DNA of 60,781 nucleotides from NCBI GenBank assembly GCA_913030805.1, contig CAJWDL010000006.1, forward strand, positions 1 to 60,781, written 5' to 3'. The stretch comes from an uncultured Candidatus Pelagibacter sp. Its GTDB lineage: Bacteria > Pseudomonadota > Alphaproteobacteria > Pelagibacterales > Pelagibacteraceae. The notes below the pieces were generated by a model. That model was not told the DNA's origin and did not search any database. It saw nothing but the letters and a program-made list of their open reading frames with translations. Shown here one piece after another: positions 34,550 through 43,647 of the stretch. A program made the translations under genes and the position numbers. Positions within the stretch are counted from its first letter, which is position 1, and every line of letters begins with the position of its first letter.

Positions 34550-35097
34550 ACTGTCATTATCTCTTTTTCTTTTTGGGATTCTTTTTTATCAATTTTTTTT
34601 ATTTCTTCATCTGTAATCTTCTGAATTTCTTTTTCGAATTTATTATTTTCATCTTCGCTAATCTTCTTTTCCTTAAGCATTGCTTTTAATACATCATTAG
34701 CTTCCCTTCTTATATTTCTAACTGATATTTTACTTTGCTCTGCAATATTTTTAACTATTTTTTTTAATTCATTTCTCCTCTCTTCGTTTAAATTCGGAAT
34801 CGGAATTCTAATCAACCGACCATCAATTTGCGGATTTAAACCCATTTCTGATTTTTTTATTGAAGAGTCAATAAGCATCAAATTATTTTGATCCCATACT
34901 TGAATGTTTAATGTTCGAGGATCTGATGCAGTAATTGTACCTAATTGATTTATTGGTATTTTTTGCCCATAAACATCTACTTTGATAACATCCAACATAC
35001 TAGCATTCGCTCTACCTGTTCTTAGAACTGATAAATCCTTTTCATAAACTTCGAAAGTTTTATTCATTTTTTGTTTATAAATGTTTTTATCAAACAT
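34546..35097 (-). CDS. frr: Ribosome recycling factor
   Basis: A 183-residue protein that, with EF-G, splits terminated ribosomes. Motifs include LRTGRANASMLDVIKVDVYG, ITASDPRTLNIQVWD, NPQIDGRLIRIPIPNLNEERR and a charged C-terminal helix. The start at the ATG at 35097 (MFDKNIYKQKM) best fits family length; an ATG at 35112 would add five residues. In most bacteria pyrH lies between tsf and frr; here frr follows tsf after about 34 bases and pyrH is absent. Confidence 0.95.
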   Translation of the reverse strand: MFDKNIYKQKMNKTFEVYEKDLSVLRTGRANASMLDVIKVDVYGQKIPINQLGTITASDPRTLNIQVWDQNNLMLIDSSIKKSEMGLNPQIDGRLIRIPIPNLNEERRNELKKIVKNIAEQSKISVRNIRREANDVLKAMLKEKKISEDENNKFEKEIQKITDEEIKKIDKKESQKEKEIMTV

Positions 35098-35131
35098 AAT
35101 AAAAATATGCATTTTAAAGGGTAAACCTTAT

Positions 35132-35995
35132 TTATTCACCAACTTTATATCTAACAAAATCTTTAATGGCTATACTGTTTTCTTTACCTAATTCAGATAT
35201 AACGTCTTTTACTTTTTTTTTCGGATCCATAATCCAAATTTGATTAATTAAAGCATTTTCCTGTTTAAATTTTTCTAACTTTCCCGTTGAAATTTTTTCT
35301 ATAATATTGTCACTTTTGCCTGAATTTTTAAGTTCTTCACTAATTATCTCATTTTCTTTTTCCAACATTTTTTTATCAAGTTGATTAATTTCAATTGCCA
35401 GAGGATTTGATGCCGCTATATGCATTGCCAATTTGTGTCCAAAATCTTCAATCTGTTGATTAAATTTTGTAGATTCAATAGAGACAACCACGCCAAGTTT
35501 TCCAATATTTTTTTTTATTGCCGCGTGCACATAAGGAAAATTCATACATTTATTATTATCAAAAAAATTGCACCTTCTAATTGTAATTTTTTCACCAATT
35601 TTAGAAATAAGATTAATTACATTGTCTTCAACAGTATTTCCATCTTTCATTTTCTTTTTTTTTAAATTATTTAAATCTCCCTTTACTTCAAAACACAATT
35701 TAGAAAGATTTTCTGAAAAGTTTAAAAATTCTAAATTTTTTGCAGCAAAATCTGTTTCACAATTAATCTCGATTATTGACAATTTATTATTTTCCTCATG
35801 AACGCAAATTAGGCCATCATTTGCAATGCGTTCCATTTTTTTACCAGCCTTAGCAAATCCCCTAATTCGCAAATATTTTATTGATTCTTCTATATCGCCA
35901 CCACATTCTTTGATTGCAATATTGCAATCTCCATAACCTACGCCGGTAAGTTCCCTAAGTTTTTTAATCTTATTTAAATGACTGGGAGACGACAT
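35132..35995 (-). CDS. tsf: Elongation factor Ts
   Basis: A 287-residue guanine-nucleotide exchange factor for EF-Tu. The N-terminal UBA-like domain has KIKKLRELTGVGYGDCNIAI, followed by the TDFxAKN motif as INCETDFAAKN and, further on, MHIAASNPLAI. The length is normal. It lies 8 bases after rpsB, the universal bacterial order, so both may respond to control exerted at the rpsB leader. Confidence 0.96.
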   Translation of the reverse strand: MSSPSHLNKIKKLRELTGVGYGDCNIAIKECGGDIEESIKYLRIRGFAKAGKKMERIANDGLICVHEENNKLSIIEINCETDFAAKNLEFLNFSENLSKLCFEVKGDLNNLKKKKMKDGNTVEDNVINLISKIGEKITIRRCNFFDNNKCMNFPYVHAAIKKNIGKLGVVVSIESTKFNQQIEDFGHKLAMHIAASNPLAIEINQLDKKMLEKENEIISEELKNSGKSDNIIEKISTGKLEKFKQENALINQIWIMDPKKKVKDVISELGKENSIAIKDFVRYKVGE

Positions 35996-36003
35996 TAAAA
36001 AAA

Positions 36004-36837
36004 TTATTTTTTTATTGGATTGTTTTCTTTTGATATCGTGCTTATAACTTTTTCTTTAATCTTATCAATCAATCGTACTTTATCTTCTTTTTCTTCAACT
36101 TTAATTTCTTTAACTGGAGGCTTGATTTCATTATTTTTATTAGAAATTTTAATTTCTTTTTGTACATTTTGAATAGTTTCTTTTAATAAATCACAGTATA
36201 GATTTATTGATCTTCGTGCATCATCATTTCCAGGTATTGGATAATCAATACCCGCAGGATCAGAATTTGTATCAAGTATTGCAATTATAGGTATATTTAG
36301 CTTGGCAGCCTCCTTGATAGCTAACTTTTCATGATTTGTATCAATAATAAATATTAAATCTGGAATACCTTTCATTTCTAATATTCCCCCAAGTGATCTC
36401 TCGAGTTTGTCTCTTTGAAGTCCCATCTTGATAATTTCTTTTTTTGTAAAACCTGTATTCTCTCCTCCAAGTGCTACGTTAATTTGTTTTAGCTTTTTTA
36501 TTGAATTTGAGATTGTTTTCCAATTAGTTAACATTCCCCCCAGCCATCTAAAATTTACATAATATTGAGATGTATCTTTGGCCAAATTCGCAATTGACTC
36601 TGCTGCTTGCTTTTTAGTAGAAACAAATAATATTTTACCACCACTCTCAATAACGCTCGAAACTTTTGAAAGAGCTTCGTTAATTAACTCAATAGTTTGG
36701 ACTAAATCAATTATGTGAATTGAGTTTCTTTTACCAAAAATATAATTTTTCATTTTTGGATTCCATCTAAAAGTTTTGTGACCTAGATGCACGCCCGCTT
36801 CTAATAATTGTTGAATTGTTAAATTAGGTATATTCAA
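36004..36837 (-). CDS. rpsB: Small ribosomal subunit protein S2, probable UUG start
   Basis: A 277-residue S2 protein. Taking the TTG at 36837 as start gives [15 protein letters not shown], which lines up residue for residue with the common alphaproteobacterial start M-A-L-P-D-F-S-M-R-Q-L-L-E-A-G. GGGA lies at 36848-36845, seven bases before the TTG. The ATG at 36873 is in frame but would add a Trp-rich, non-conserved dodecamer ([12 protein letters not shown]) and falls within a predicted RNA structure. Core motifs are [45 protein letters not shown]. The C-terminus carries an extra charged tail of about 40 residues. Confidence 0.93.
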   Translation of the reverse strand: MNIPNLTIQQLLEAGVHLGHKTFRWNPKMKNYIFGKRNSIHIIDLVQTIELINEALSKVSSVIESGGKILFVSTKKQAAESIANLAKDTSQYYVNFRWLGGMLTNWKTISNSIKKLKQINVALGGENTGFTKKEIIKMGLQRDKLERSLGGILEMKGIPDLIFIIDTNHEKLAIKEAAKLNIPIIAILDTNSDPAGIDYPIPGNDDARRSINLYCDLLKETIQNVQKEIKISNKNNEIKPPVKEIKVEEKEDKVRLIDKIKEKVISTISKENNPIKK

Positions 36838-36916
36838 TATATTTTCCCGGTTATTCCACCACAGTTCTACCATTTAAGGACCGGCGGTCCAAAGGACCAA
36901 CAACCGTGTGCGTTTT
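36838..36916 (-). ncRNA. Structured cis-regulatory leader of rpsB-tsf with alternative hairpins
   Basis: On the minus strand this GC-rich island stands out in an AT-rich genome. CGGUUGUU (36906-36899) can pair with AAUAACCG (36855-36848) over 8 pairs (one G-U). Inside, GGACC (36890-36886) can pair either with the upstream GGUCC (36898-36894, loop UUU) or with the downstream GGUCC (36882-36878, loop GCC), so the two hairpins exclude each other. CCGCC (36887-36883) can also pair with GGUGG (36860-36856). The outer stem ends at the ribosome-binding GGGA before the UUG start. This looks like autoregulation by S2; structured rpsB leaders are known in other bacteria. Confidence 0.65.
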
Positions 36917-36922
36917 GTAGAT

Positions 36923-36951
36923 GTTTTACAATTTAATCAAATTAATTACAA
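36923..36951 (-). promoter_or_regulatory. Candidate promoter for rpsB-tsf
   Basis: On the minus strand TTGTAA (36951-36946) is followed after 17 bases by TAAAAC (36928-36923). Initiation around 36916 would produce a transcript beginning just before the structured rpsB leader. The -10 match is moderate, in very AT-rich sequence, so this is tentative. Confidence 0.35.
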
Positions 36952-36957
36952 CTTTTA

Positions 36958-39900
36958 TTATATGTTTATTCTTTTCAAATAAGGCTCGTTTTTTAACGAT
37001 TTTAATATTTCTGGATTTATTTTTCTTTTATTAGAAAGTTCAAAAATAAGATTTTTTGAATTATTTTTAATAATAATTTTAACATTTGTATTACCTTCTT
37101 TAGAAATTAAATTTGAAAAATTTCTAAGATTCTCTAAATTTTCAATTTCAAATGTAATATTAGGTATGGATTGTTCAGAAATTTCATTTAAACTTGCTAA
37201 CTTTCTTACACTTATCCTCTTAAATCGATTATTTTGATTACTCAAATCTTTTAAAACTGTAATTAAAAATGACTTACCTTCTTTAAGAATATTTCTACTT
37301 TTTTCCAAAATTTCTGAAAAAAGAAATAGTTCAAATACACCCCCCAAATCACTAAATTTAACAATTACAAAAGGATTGCCATCTCTAGTTTTCTTTTCTT
37401 GAATTTTCATTATCGTTGCAGCAAGGATAGCTTCATTTTTGGATGAGATCATAAATGAATTAAAGTTTTGTATTTTGTAAATATCAAAAACTTCTTTGTA
37501 TTCATTAATCGGATGATCCGAAATAAAGAATCCAATTGCTTCAAATTCTTTAGATAATCTCTCTTCAAACAGCCAGTCTTTTTTAATATTATTTTTATTC
37601 AAACTTTTTTGGGTCTGATTACTTTCATTAAATAAATTTATTTGGTTATTAATTTTATTTTCAAATACAGATTTTGAAGCTAGTATAATATTAGGAATAT
37701 TATCGTAAAATTCTTTTCTGTTATTTTCTAATGAGTCAAATGCTCCCGCTTTTACCAATCCTTCAAGTTGTAGTTTATTAATATTCTTTGGATCGACTCT
37801 ATTAATAAAATTATCTAATGATTTAAACTGACCGTTAATTTCTCTTTCTTTAACAATTTGATTAATTGCTTCAAATCCAACACTTTTAATTGCCCCTAAT
37901 GCGTAATAAAATTTTTTGTCTGTAGATTTAAATTCTGCAAAGCAACTATTTATGCATGGACGTTGAATTTTAATATTAAGCCTTTTTAATTCCTCATAGT
38001 ATTCACTTAATTTAGCTTGGTTACCTAATTCTGTTGACATTGATGCGGCAAAAAATTCCTTGGGATGATAGGTTTTTAAAAAGGCTGTTTGATAAGCAAT
38101 GACTGCGTAAGCAGCGGCATGACTTTTATTAAAACCATATTCGGCGAAAGGTTCTATTTTTTGGAAAATATAATCTGCTACATTCTTTTGAATTCCGTTC
38201 TTTAAAGCTCCTTCAATAAATCTTTGTTTTTGTTTTTCTAATTCTGCTCGTTTTTTTTTCCCCATTGCTCTTCTTAAAATATCAGCTTCTCCTGCGGTAA
38301 AACCTGATAAAATTTGGGCTATTTGCATTACCTGTTCTTGATAAATAATAACTCCATAAGTGGGTTCCAGAATTTCTTTTAACTTTGGATGAAGATAATC
38401 AGGTTCTTTTTTTTTGTGTTTGCAATCATTATAGATAGATATATTGCTCATAGGACCTGGTCTATATAAAGCTACCAAAGCAATAATATCCTCCAATCTA
38501 TTAGGTTTCATTTGCATTAAAGCTTCTCTCATTCCTGAACTTTCAAGTTGAAACAAACCAACTGTATGACCAGACGATAGTAATTCGAAAACTTTTTTAT
38601 CCTCAAAATTAATTGTGTTTATATCTAGGTCTATATTTTTCGCTTTTAAAAGAGTCCGAGTTTTACTTATAATCGTTAAGGTATTTAATCCAAGTAAGTC
38701 AAATTTTATTAATCCAGCATTTTCTGCTGAATACATATCAAATTGTGTTGCTGGCAATAATAAATCAGAGGAAAAATCTTTATAAAGAGGAACTGTCTCA
38801 GATAAATTTTTCTCTGCAATAACAACGCCAGCTGCATGGGTTGCAATGTTTCTATTTAGTCCCTCAAGTTTTAAAGATAAATCCATTAATTTTCTTACTC
38901 GGGAGTCCTTAGAAATCATATTTTGAATTCTTGGTTCACGATTTATACATTCTTGTAAACCTAGTGGCCTAGATGGATCAAAAGGAATCATTTTACTAAT
39001 AGAGTCAACAAATCCATAAGAAAGACCAAGAACTCTTCCAATATCCCTAATGGCCATTCTTGCTTTTAATTTTCCAAAAGTAATTATATGAGCAACGCCA
39101 TTTCCATATTTTTTTTTAAGATAAGAAAATACCAAATCTCTTTTTTCTTCACAAAAATCGATATCAAAATCTGGCATTGAAATTCTATCTGGATTTAAAA
39201 ATCGTTCAAAAATTAAATTAAATTTTATCGGGTCAATATCAGTAATAGATAAACTCCAAGCAATAAGTGAGCCGGCTCCAGATCCTCTACCTGGTCCAAC
39301 TGGTATATTGTTATTTTTAGCCCATTTAATGTAATCGGAAACAATCAAAAAATAACCTGAGTAACGCATTTCTTTTATAATGTTAAATTCATGTAGAAGT
39401 CGCTTGTTATAAATATTTAAATTTTTTTTATTTTCTTGATCAGAATTCTGTTTAAAGACGTATTTATTAAATTTTTCTTTCATACCTTTTGTTGCTAAAT
39501 TTATTAACTCTTGATCTACATCTATATCTTTGCTGGTCCTTATATTTGGGAGGATAGGTAAAGAAGGTTTGGGTTTATAACTACATTTATAAGGAAAATT
39601 AAAATTATTTTCCAGTGCTTCAGGCAAATCAGAAAAAATTTCAATCATTTGTTCTGAGCTCTTCAAATAATGTTGATCAGAATATTTTCTTCTTTTTTTT
39701 TCATTTACATAGGTTTTTTCTCCTATACAGATCAATGCATCATGGGCTTCGTGCATATCCTTATCTAAATAAAAAACCTCGTGAGTAGCGATTAAGGGAA
39801 TTGCTAAATCATTAGATTTGTTTAATAGAAATTCTTCAAATAATTTTTCCCCAACATCGTTGTGCCTTTGAATTTCTAAATAAAATTTGTCCTTAAATAC

Positions 39901-40380
39901 ATCTTTTATTAATTTGAGGACTTCATCAATCTCTATTAGTAAATTTTTCGCAAATAAGTTTCCAATTAGTCCTCTAAAAGAACCGGAAAGGATTGTAATT
40001 CCAGATTTTATATTTAATAATTCTTGAAATGAGCAATGTGGCTCATCTGTGGTTTTATTTTCCAAATAAGATTTTGAAGATAAACCAATAATACTTTTAT
40101 ACCCTTCAAAATTATTTGCAATTATTGGTAAAATGCCTATTTGGTCTTGAAATTTAAAATTAATTTGGCTGCCAATAATAGGTTGTGTTCCCACTTTTGA
40201 AATATTTTCTGCAAACTCCAATGCACCACATAAATTTTTGGTATCACTTAACCCTATTGCATGAATTTTATTTTTTTTGCAAAAATCCTTTAAATTAATA
40301 ATTTTAATCGCTCCTTCACATATTGAGTATTGGGTATGGATCTTTAAATGTGTGAATTGATTTTTATTTTTATTACTCAT
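36958..40380 (-). CDS. dnaE: DNA polymerase III alpha subunit
   Basis: An 1140-residue replicative polymerase subunit. The N-terminal PHP domain begins FTHLKIHTQYSICEG. The polymerase core has GPGRGSGAGSLIAWSL and the catalytic aspartates in MPDFDIDFCEEKRD, and further on IALVALYRPGPM, GVIIYQEQVMQIAQ and AEYGFNKSHAAAYA; an OB-fold-like region lies near the C-terminus (from about residue 980). The start is set at the ATG at 40380 (MSNKNKNQF), overlapping the lolD stop; an extension to 40404 is not conserved. The length is normal for the DnaE1 class. Confidence 0.96.
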   Translation of the reverse strand: MSNKNKNQFTHLKIHTQYSICEGAIKIINLKDFCKKNKIHAIGLSDTKNLCGALEFAENISKVGTQPIIGSQINFKFQDQIGILPIIANNFEGYKSIIGLSSKSYLENKTTDEPHCSFQELLNIKSGITILSGSFRGLIGNLFAKNLLIEIDEVLKLIKDVFKDKFYLEIQRHNDVGEKLFEEFLLNKSNDLAIPLIATHEVFYLDKDMHEAHDALICIGEKTYVNEKKRRKYSDQHYLKSSEQMIEIFSDLPEALENNFNFPYKCSYKPKPSLPILPNIRTSKDIDVDQELINLATKGMKEKFNKYVFKQNSDQENKKNLNIYNKRLLHEFNIIKEMRYSGYFLIVSDYIKWAKNNNIPVGPGRGSGAGSLIAWSLSITDIDPIKFNLIFERFLNPDRISMPDFDIDFCEEKRDLVFSYLKKKYGNGVAHIITFGKLKARMAIRDIGRVLGLSYGFVDSISKMIPFDPSRPLGLQECINREPRIQNMISKDSRVRKLMDLSLKLEGLNRNIATHAAGVVIAEKNLSETVPLYKDFSSDLLLPATQFDMYSAENAGLIKFDLLGLNTLTIISKTRTLLKAKNIDLDINTINFEDKKVFELLSSGHTVGLFQLESSGMREALMQMKPNRLEDIIALVALYRPGPMSNISIYNDCKHKKKEPDYLHPKLKEILEPTYGVIIYQEQVMQIAQILSGFTAGEADILRRAMGKKKRAELEKQKQRFIEGALKNGIQKNVADYIFQKIEPFAEYGFNKSHAAAYAVIAYQTAFLKTYHPKEFFAASMSTELGNQAKLSEYYEELKRLNIKIQRPCINSCFAEFKSTDKKFYYALGAIKSVGFEAINQIVKEREINGQFKSLDNFINRVDPKNINKLQLEGLVKAGAFDSLENNRKEFYDNIPNIILASKSVFENKINNQINLFNESNQTQKSLNKNNIKKDWLFEERLSKEFEAIGFFISDHPINEYKEVFDIYKIQNFNSFMISSKNEAILAATIMKIQEKKTRDGNPFVIVKFSDLGGVFELFLFSEILEKSRNILKEGKSFLITVLKDLSNQNNRFKRISVRKLASLNEISEQSIPNITFEIENLENLRNFSNLISKEGNTNVKIIIKNNSKNLIFELSNKRKINPEILKSLKNEPYLKRINI

Positions 40381-41050
40381 TTGAGCGCCTGATATTACCA
40401 TCAATTATCTTTAACTTGTAGTCGGCTTTATCGACTAACTCTCTATTATGAGTTGCATATATTATTGATCGGTTTTGAGATTTAAATTTTAAAAACAAAT
40501 TAAATATTTCTTTTGCGGTAGATTGATCTAAGCTTCCAGTGGGTTCATCTGCCAAAATAAGTTGAGGTTTGTTTATAGCGGCTCTTGCAATTGCCACCCT
40601 TTGTTGTTCACCAACCGAAAGGTCGTTTGGAAAATGGTCAAGTCTCTTAGATAAACCAACTTTTTTTAAGATTTTTTTTGCTGTGTTGATTGCAAAATCT
40701 TTATTTTTTCCAGAAGAAATCATTGCTATAGCAACATTCTCTAAAGACGTAAAATCGTTCAACAAATTGTTTTGTTGATATACAATAGAAATCTTTTTGC
40801 CTCTCATTTCATCCTTTTCAACATCGTTCATCAGGGAAGTTTTTTTTCCTTCAAAAAAAATTTCTCCATTTGATGGTTGGTCAAGTAATGCAATCATATG
40901 AAGGAATGTGGATTTACCTGATCCTGAAGGTCCTAGTAAAGCTACAAGCTCTCCTTTTTTTATTTCAATGTTAATCTTTTTTAAAATGTTGAGATTTTTT
41001 TTCAAAAAAAAGCTTTTAGAGAGATTAACTGTTTTAATAATATTAGTCAT
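40373..41050 (-). CDS. lolD: Lipoprotein-releasing ABC transporter ATPase LolD
   Basis: A 225-residue ATPase that powers release of outer-membrane lipoproteins from the inner membrane with its LolC-type partner just upstream. It has Walker A GPSGSGKST, the Q-loop region IVYQQNNLL, the signature LSVGEQQRVAIARA, Walker B LILADEPTGSLD and the H-loop ATHNREL. It overlaps lolC by 8 bases and dnaE by 8 bases. Confidence 0.95.
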   Translation of the reverse strand: MTNIIKTVNLSKSFFLKKNLNILKKINIEIKKGELVALLGPSGSGKSTFLHMIALLDQPSNGEIFFEGKKTSLMNDVEKDEMRGKKISIVYQQNNLLNDFTSLENVAIAMISSGKNKDFAINTAKKILKKVGLSKRLDHFPNDLSVGEQQRVAIARAAINKPQLILADEPTGSLDQSTAKEIFNLFLKFKSQNRSIIYATHNRELVDKADYKLKIIDGNIRRSNE

Positions 41051-42278
41051 ACTTTAATGCTTTAATTGGATCTAATTTAGATGCCGCATAAGAAGGAAAT
41101 ATTGATACCAAAATAGTTATAACTAGCGAACACAAGGTAATAATTAATATTGAATTTAAATCTATTTCTGAAGGCATTTTACTTAAAAAATATATTTCTT
41201 CTGGAAATAGACTGATGTTAAACAAATCAGAAAGTAGCGATCTAATTTTTTCAATATTATAAGAAAACATTACTCCTAAAAATACACCGGTCAAAGTTGC
41301 AAAAAAACCAATGGAGAAACCTACTAAAAAAAATATTTTAGAGATTGATTTTGAACTAACACCAAGTGTTCTTAAAATTGCAATTTCTTTGGTTTTGTTT
41401 TTTACCAAAATTGTTAACCCAGATATTATATTAAATGCAGCTACAATAATAATTAGAGACAATATAATAAACATAACGTTTCTTTCTACTTTTAAAGCTC
41501 CAAAAAAAGATTGATTTAGATCTGCCCACGAATAAACAAAATAGTCAGAAAATAAATCTTGAATTTTTTTCTTAGCTTCATCAATACGCTCTGGTTTTAT
41601 TAAATAAATCTCCAAAAAAAGATCATCATCGGATGCCTCGAAGAAAGAAATGGCATCTTCAACAGGCATAAAGATAACATTCTGATCAAATTCTGCAAAT
41701 CCACTATTAAAAATTGACGAAATAGTAAAAATTTCCTGTTTTGGAAGGGTGCCAATAATAGTTTGGATACCTGACGATGACATCAAAGTAATTTTATCAT
41801 CAACTTTTAAGTCCAAAGATATTGCTAAATCTTTTCCAATGGAAATTGTATTCTTATTAAAATTATCCAAAGAACCTTCAAAAATACCTTTTTGTAGCAA
41901 ATTTATTTTTTTTAAATCATTTTTAAGATACCCACGAATTAAAATTCCCTTTGTGTCATCTTTATTGATTAAAATTCCCTCCCCATTAAAAGAGAACATC
42001 GTTTTATCAATAATATTTGACAGCAGATTAAGTTTATTCAAATTTTGACTTTCAATTTTCTTTTCAAATGGTTTGACTATGATATGGGCATTAAATCCTA
42101 AAATTTTATCTATTAATTCCGTTCTAAAACCATTCATTACGGACATTACAATTATTAATACTGCAACACCTAAGGCGATTCCCAAAAAAGAAAAAATAGA
42201 TATTATTTTTAAAAAACCCTCTTTCCTTTTTGGTTTTAAATATCTAAAAGCGACTAGTTTTTCAATTTCAGTGATCAA
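41043..42278 (-). CDS. Lipoprotein-releasing ABC transporter permease LolC/LolE type
   Basis: A 411-residue inner-membrane permease with an N-terminal helix (about 24-48, IFSFLGIALGVAVLIIVMSVMNGFR), a large periplasmic domain (about 50-265) and three C-terminal helices (about 268-292, 312-340, 373-396) ending in AASKLDPIKALKYD, the LolC/LolE layout. A single permease with lolD is usual in Alphaproteobacteria, where it probably forms a homodimer (LolF-like). It overlaps proS and lolD by a few bases. Confidence 0.93.
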   Translation of the reverse strand: MITEIEKLVAFRYLKPKRKEGFLKIISIFSFLGIALGVAVLIIVMSVMNGFRTELIDKILGFNAHIIVKPFEKKIESQNLNKLNLLSNIIDKTMFSFNGEGILINKDDTKGILIRGYLKNDLKKINLLQKGIFEGSLDNFNKNTISIGKDLAISLDLKVDDKITLMSSSGIQTIIGTLPKQEIFTISSIFNSGFAEFDQNVIFMPVEDAISFFEASDDDLFLEIYLIKPERIDEAKKKIQDLFSDYFVYSWADLNQSFFGALKVERNVMFIILSLIIIVAAFNIISGLTILVKNKTKEIAILRTLGVSSKSISKIFFLVGFSIGFFATLTGVFLGVMFSYNIEKIRSLLSDLFNISLFPEEIYFLSKMPSEIDLNSILIITLCSLVITILVSIFPSYAASKLDPIKALKYD

Positions 42279-43603
42279 ATTAAACTTTTCTCTTTAGTTA
42301 ATTTTTGAACAACTTTATCAATACTTAAATTTTGTGATTCCTTGTCTATTTCTTTAAATTCAAAAATATTGCCTTCTGATTTTTGACCAATTATTATTTG
42401 ATATGGAATACCAATCAAATTAAATTTCTTTATTTTTGCTGAAATGTTTTCATCTGTATCATCTAGCAATACGTCAATATTATGTTTTATTAATTCTTTA
42501 TAAATCTTCTGTGATTTTATTAGATTGGAGTTATCATTTTTACTGATCATGGGTATAATAGCAACTTCATAAGGTGAAACTGATAGAGGCCATTTCATAA
42601 TATTATTGTTAAATTTTGCTTCTATTATGGCGGCAACCAATCTTGATACCCCAATTCCGTATGATCCCATTTTGACAGATATTTTTTTTCCCCCTTGTAA
42701 ATCTACACTGGCATTTAATGGTTTTGAATATTTGTCACCAAAATAAAAAATGTGCCCAACTTCTATACCTTTTGTTATTAATCGATTTTCTTGCAGCACT
42801 TTCTTATCAAAGTCCTCTTTGTTAAATTTATCGTCCGTAACCGCATAATATGTTTCAAATTCATTTCTCATCTTTTCAAGTGATGAGTCATCTAAATTAA
42901 AATTTCTAGTATCGATTTCAAAAATCCTTTTATCAGCATATATCTTGCTTTCTCCTGTTTCTGCCAAGATAACAAATTCATGAGATAAATTTCCTCCGAT
43001 GGGACCTGTGTCTGCTGCCATAGGAATAGCTGTAAGTCCCATTCGCTTAAATGTTTTAAGGTAAGCAAAATACATTTTGTTATAAGATTTAACTGCATCT
43101 TCATCACTTAAATCAAAAGTGTATGCATCCTTCATTAAAAACTCTCTGCATCTCATTACTCCAAATCTTGGTCTAAGTTCATCCCTAAATTTCCATTGAA
43201 TATGATAAAGACTTTGAGGAAGTGATTTGTATGATTTTATGCTTGCCCTAAATATTTCTGTTATCAACTCTTCATTGGTGGGTCCATAAAGCATTTCTCT
43301 ATTCTGACGATCTTTAATTCTTAGCATTTCTTCACCATAATCGTCATACCTGCCGCTTTCTTTCCAAATATCGGCAGATTGGATGGTTGGCATGAGTAAC
43401 TCTTGTGCGCCAATATTGTTTTGTTCTTCTCTAACAATATTTTCAATTTTTTTCATAATCCTTAAACCTAGAGGTAACCAAGAATAAATTCCTGAAGAGG
43501 ATTGTTTAATCATACCTACACGAAGCATAAGTTGGTGAGATTTTATTTTTGCTTCGGCAGGATTTTCTTTAAGTATTGGAAGAAATAATTTTGATAAATA
43601 CAT
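42275..43603 (-). CDS. proS: Prolyl-tRNA synthetase, short alphaproteobacterial type
   Basis: A 442-residue class II synthetase charging tRNA-Pro. Motif 2 (FRDELRPRFGVMRCREFLMKDAYTFD) and motif 3 (GSYGIGVSRLVAAIIEA) are intact; the N-terminus MYLSKLFLPILKENPAEAKIKSHQLMLRVGMIKQ is typical. It lacks the YbaK-like editing insertion of the long bacterial form, which is normal for Alphaproteobacteria. It follows rnj after 44 bases and precedes lolC, the conserved order in this class. Confidence 0.96.
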   Translation of the reverse strand: MYLSKLFLPILKENPAEAKIKSHQLMLRVGMIKQSSSGIYSWLPLGLRIMKKIENIVREEQNNIGAQELLMPTIQSADIWKESGRYDDYGEEMLRIKDRQNREMLYGPTNEELITEIFRASIKSYKSLPQSLYHIQWKFRDELRPRFGVMRCREFLMKDAYTFDLSDEDAVKSYNKMYFAYLKTFKRMGLTAIPMAADTGPIGGNLSHEFVILAETGESKIYADKRIFEIDTRNFNLDDSSLEKMRNEFETYYAVTDDKFNKEDFDKKVLQENRLITKGIEVGHIFYFGDKYSKPLNASVDLQGGKKISVKMGSYGIGVSRLVAAIIEAKFNNNIMKWPLSVSPYEVAIIPMISKNDNSNLIKSQKIYKELIKHNIDVLLDDTDENISAKIKKFNLIGIPYQIIIGQKSEGNIFEFKEIDKESQNLSIDKVVQKLTKEKSLI

Positions 43604-43647
43604 ATATATTAAAATACTTTTTAAAGTTCTAACAACTTAACATATTG

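Noticed and set aside
36838-36873. ATG at 36873 as start of rpsB
   Set aside because: It lies within the predicted leader structure, and the added residues do not fit the S2 family; the TTG at 36837 aligns exactly with the family start.
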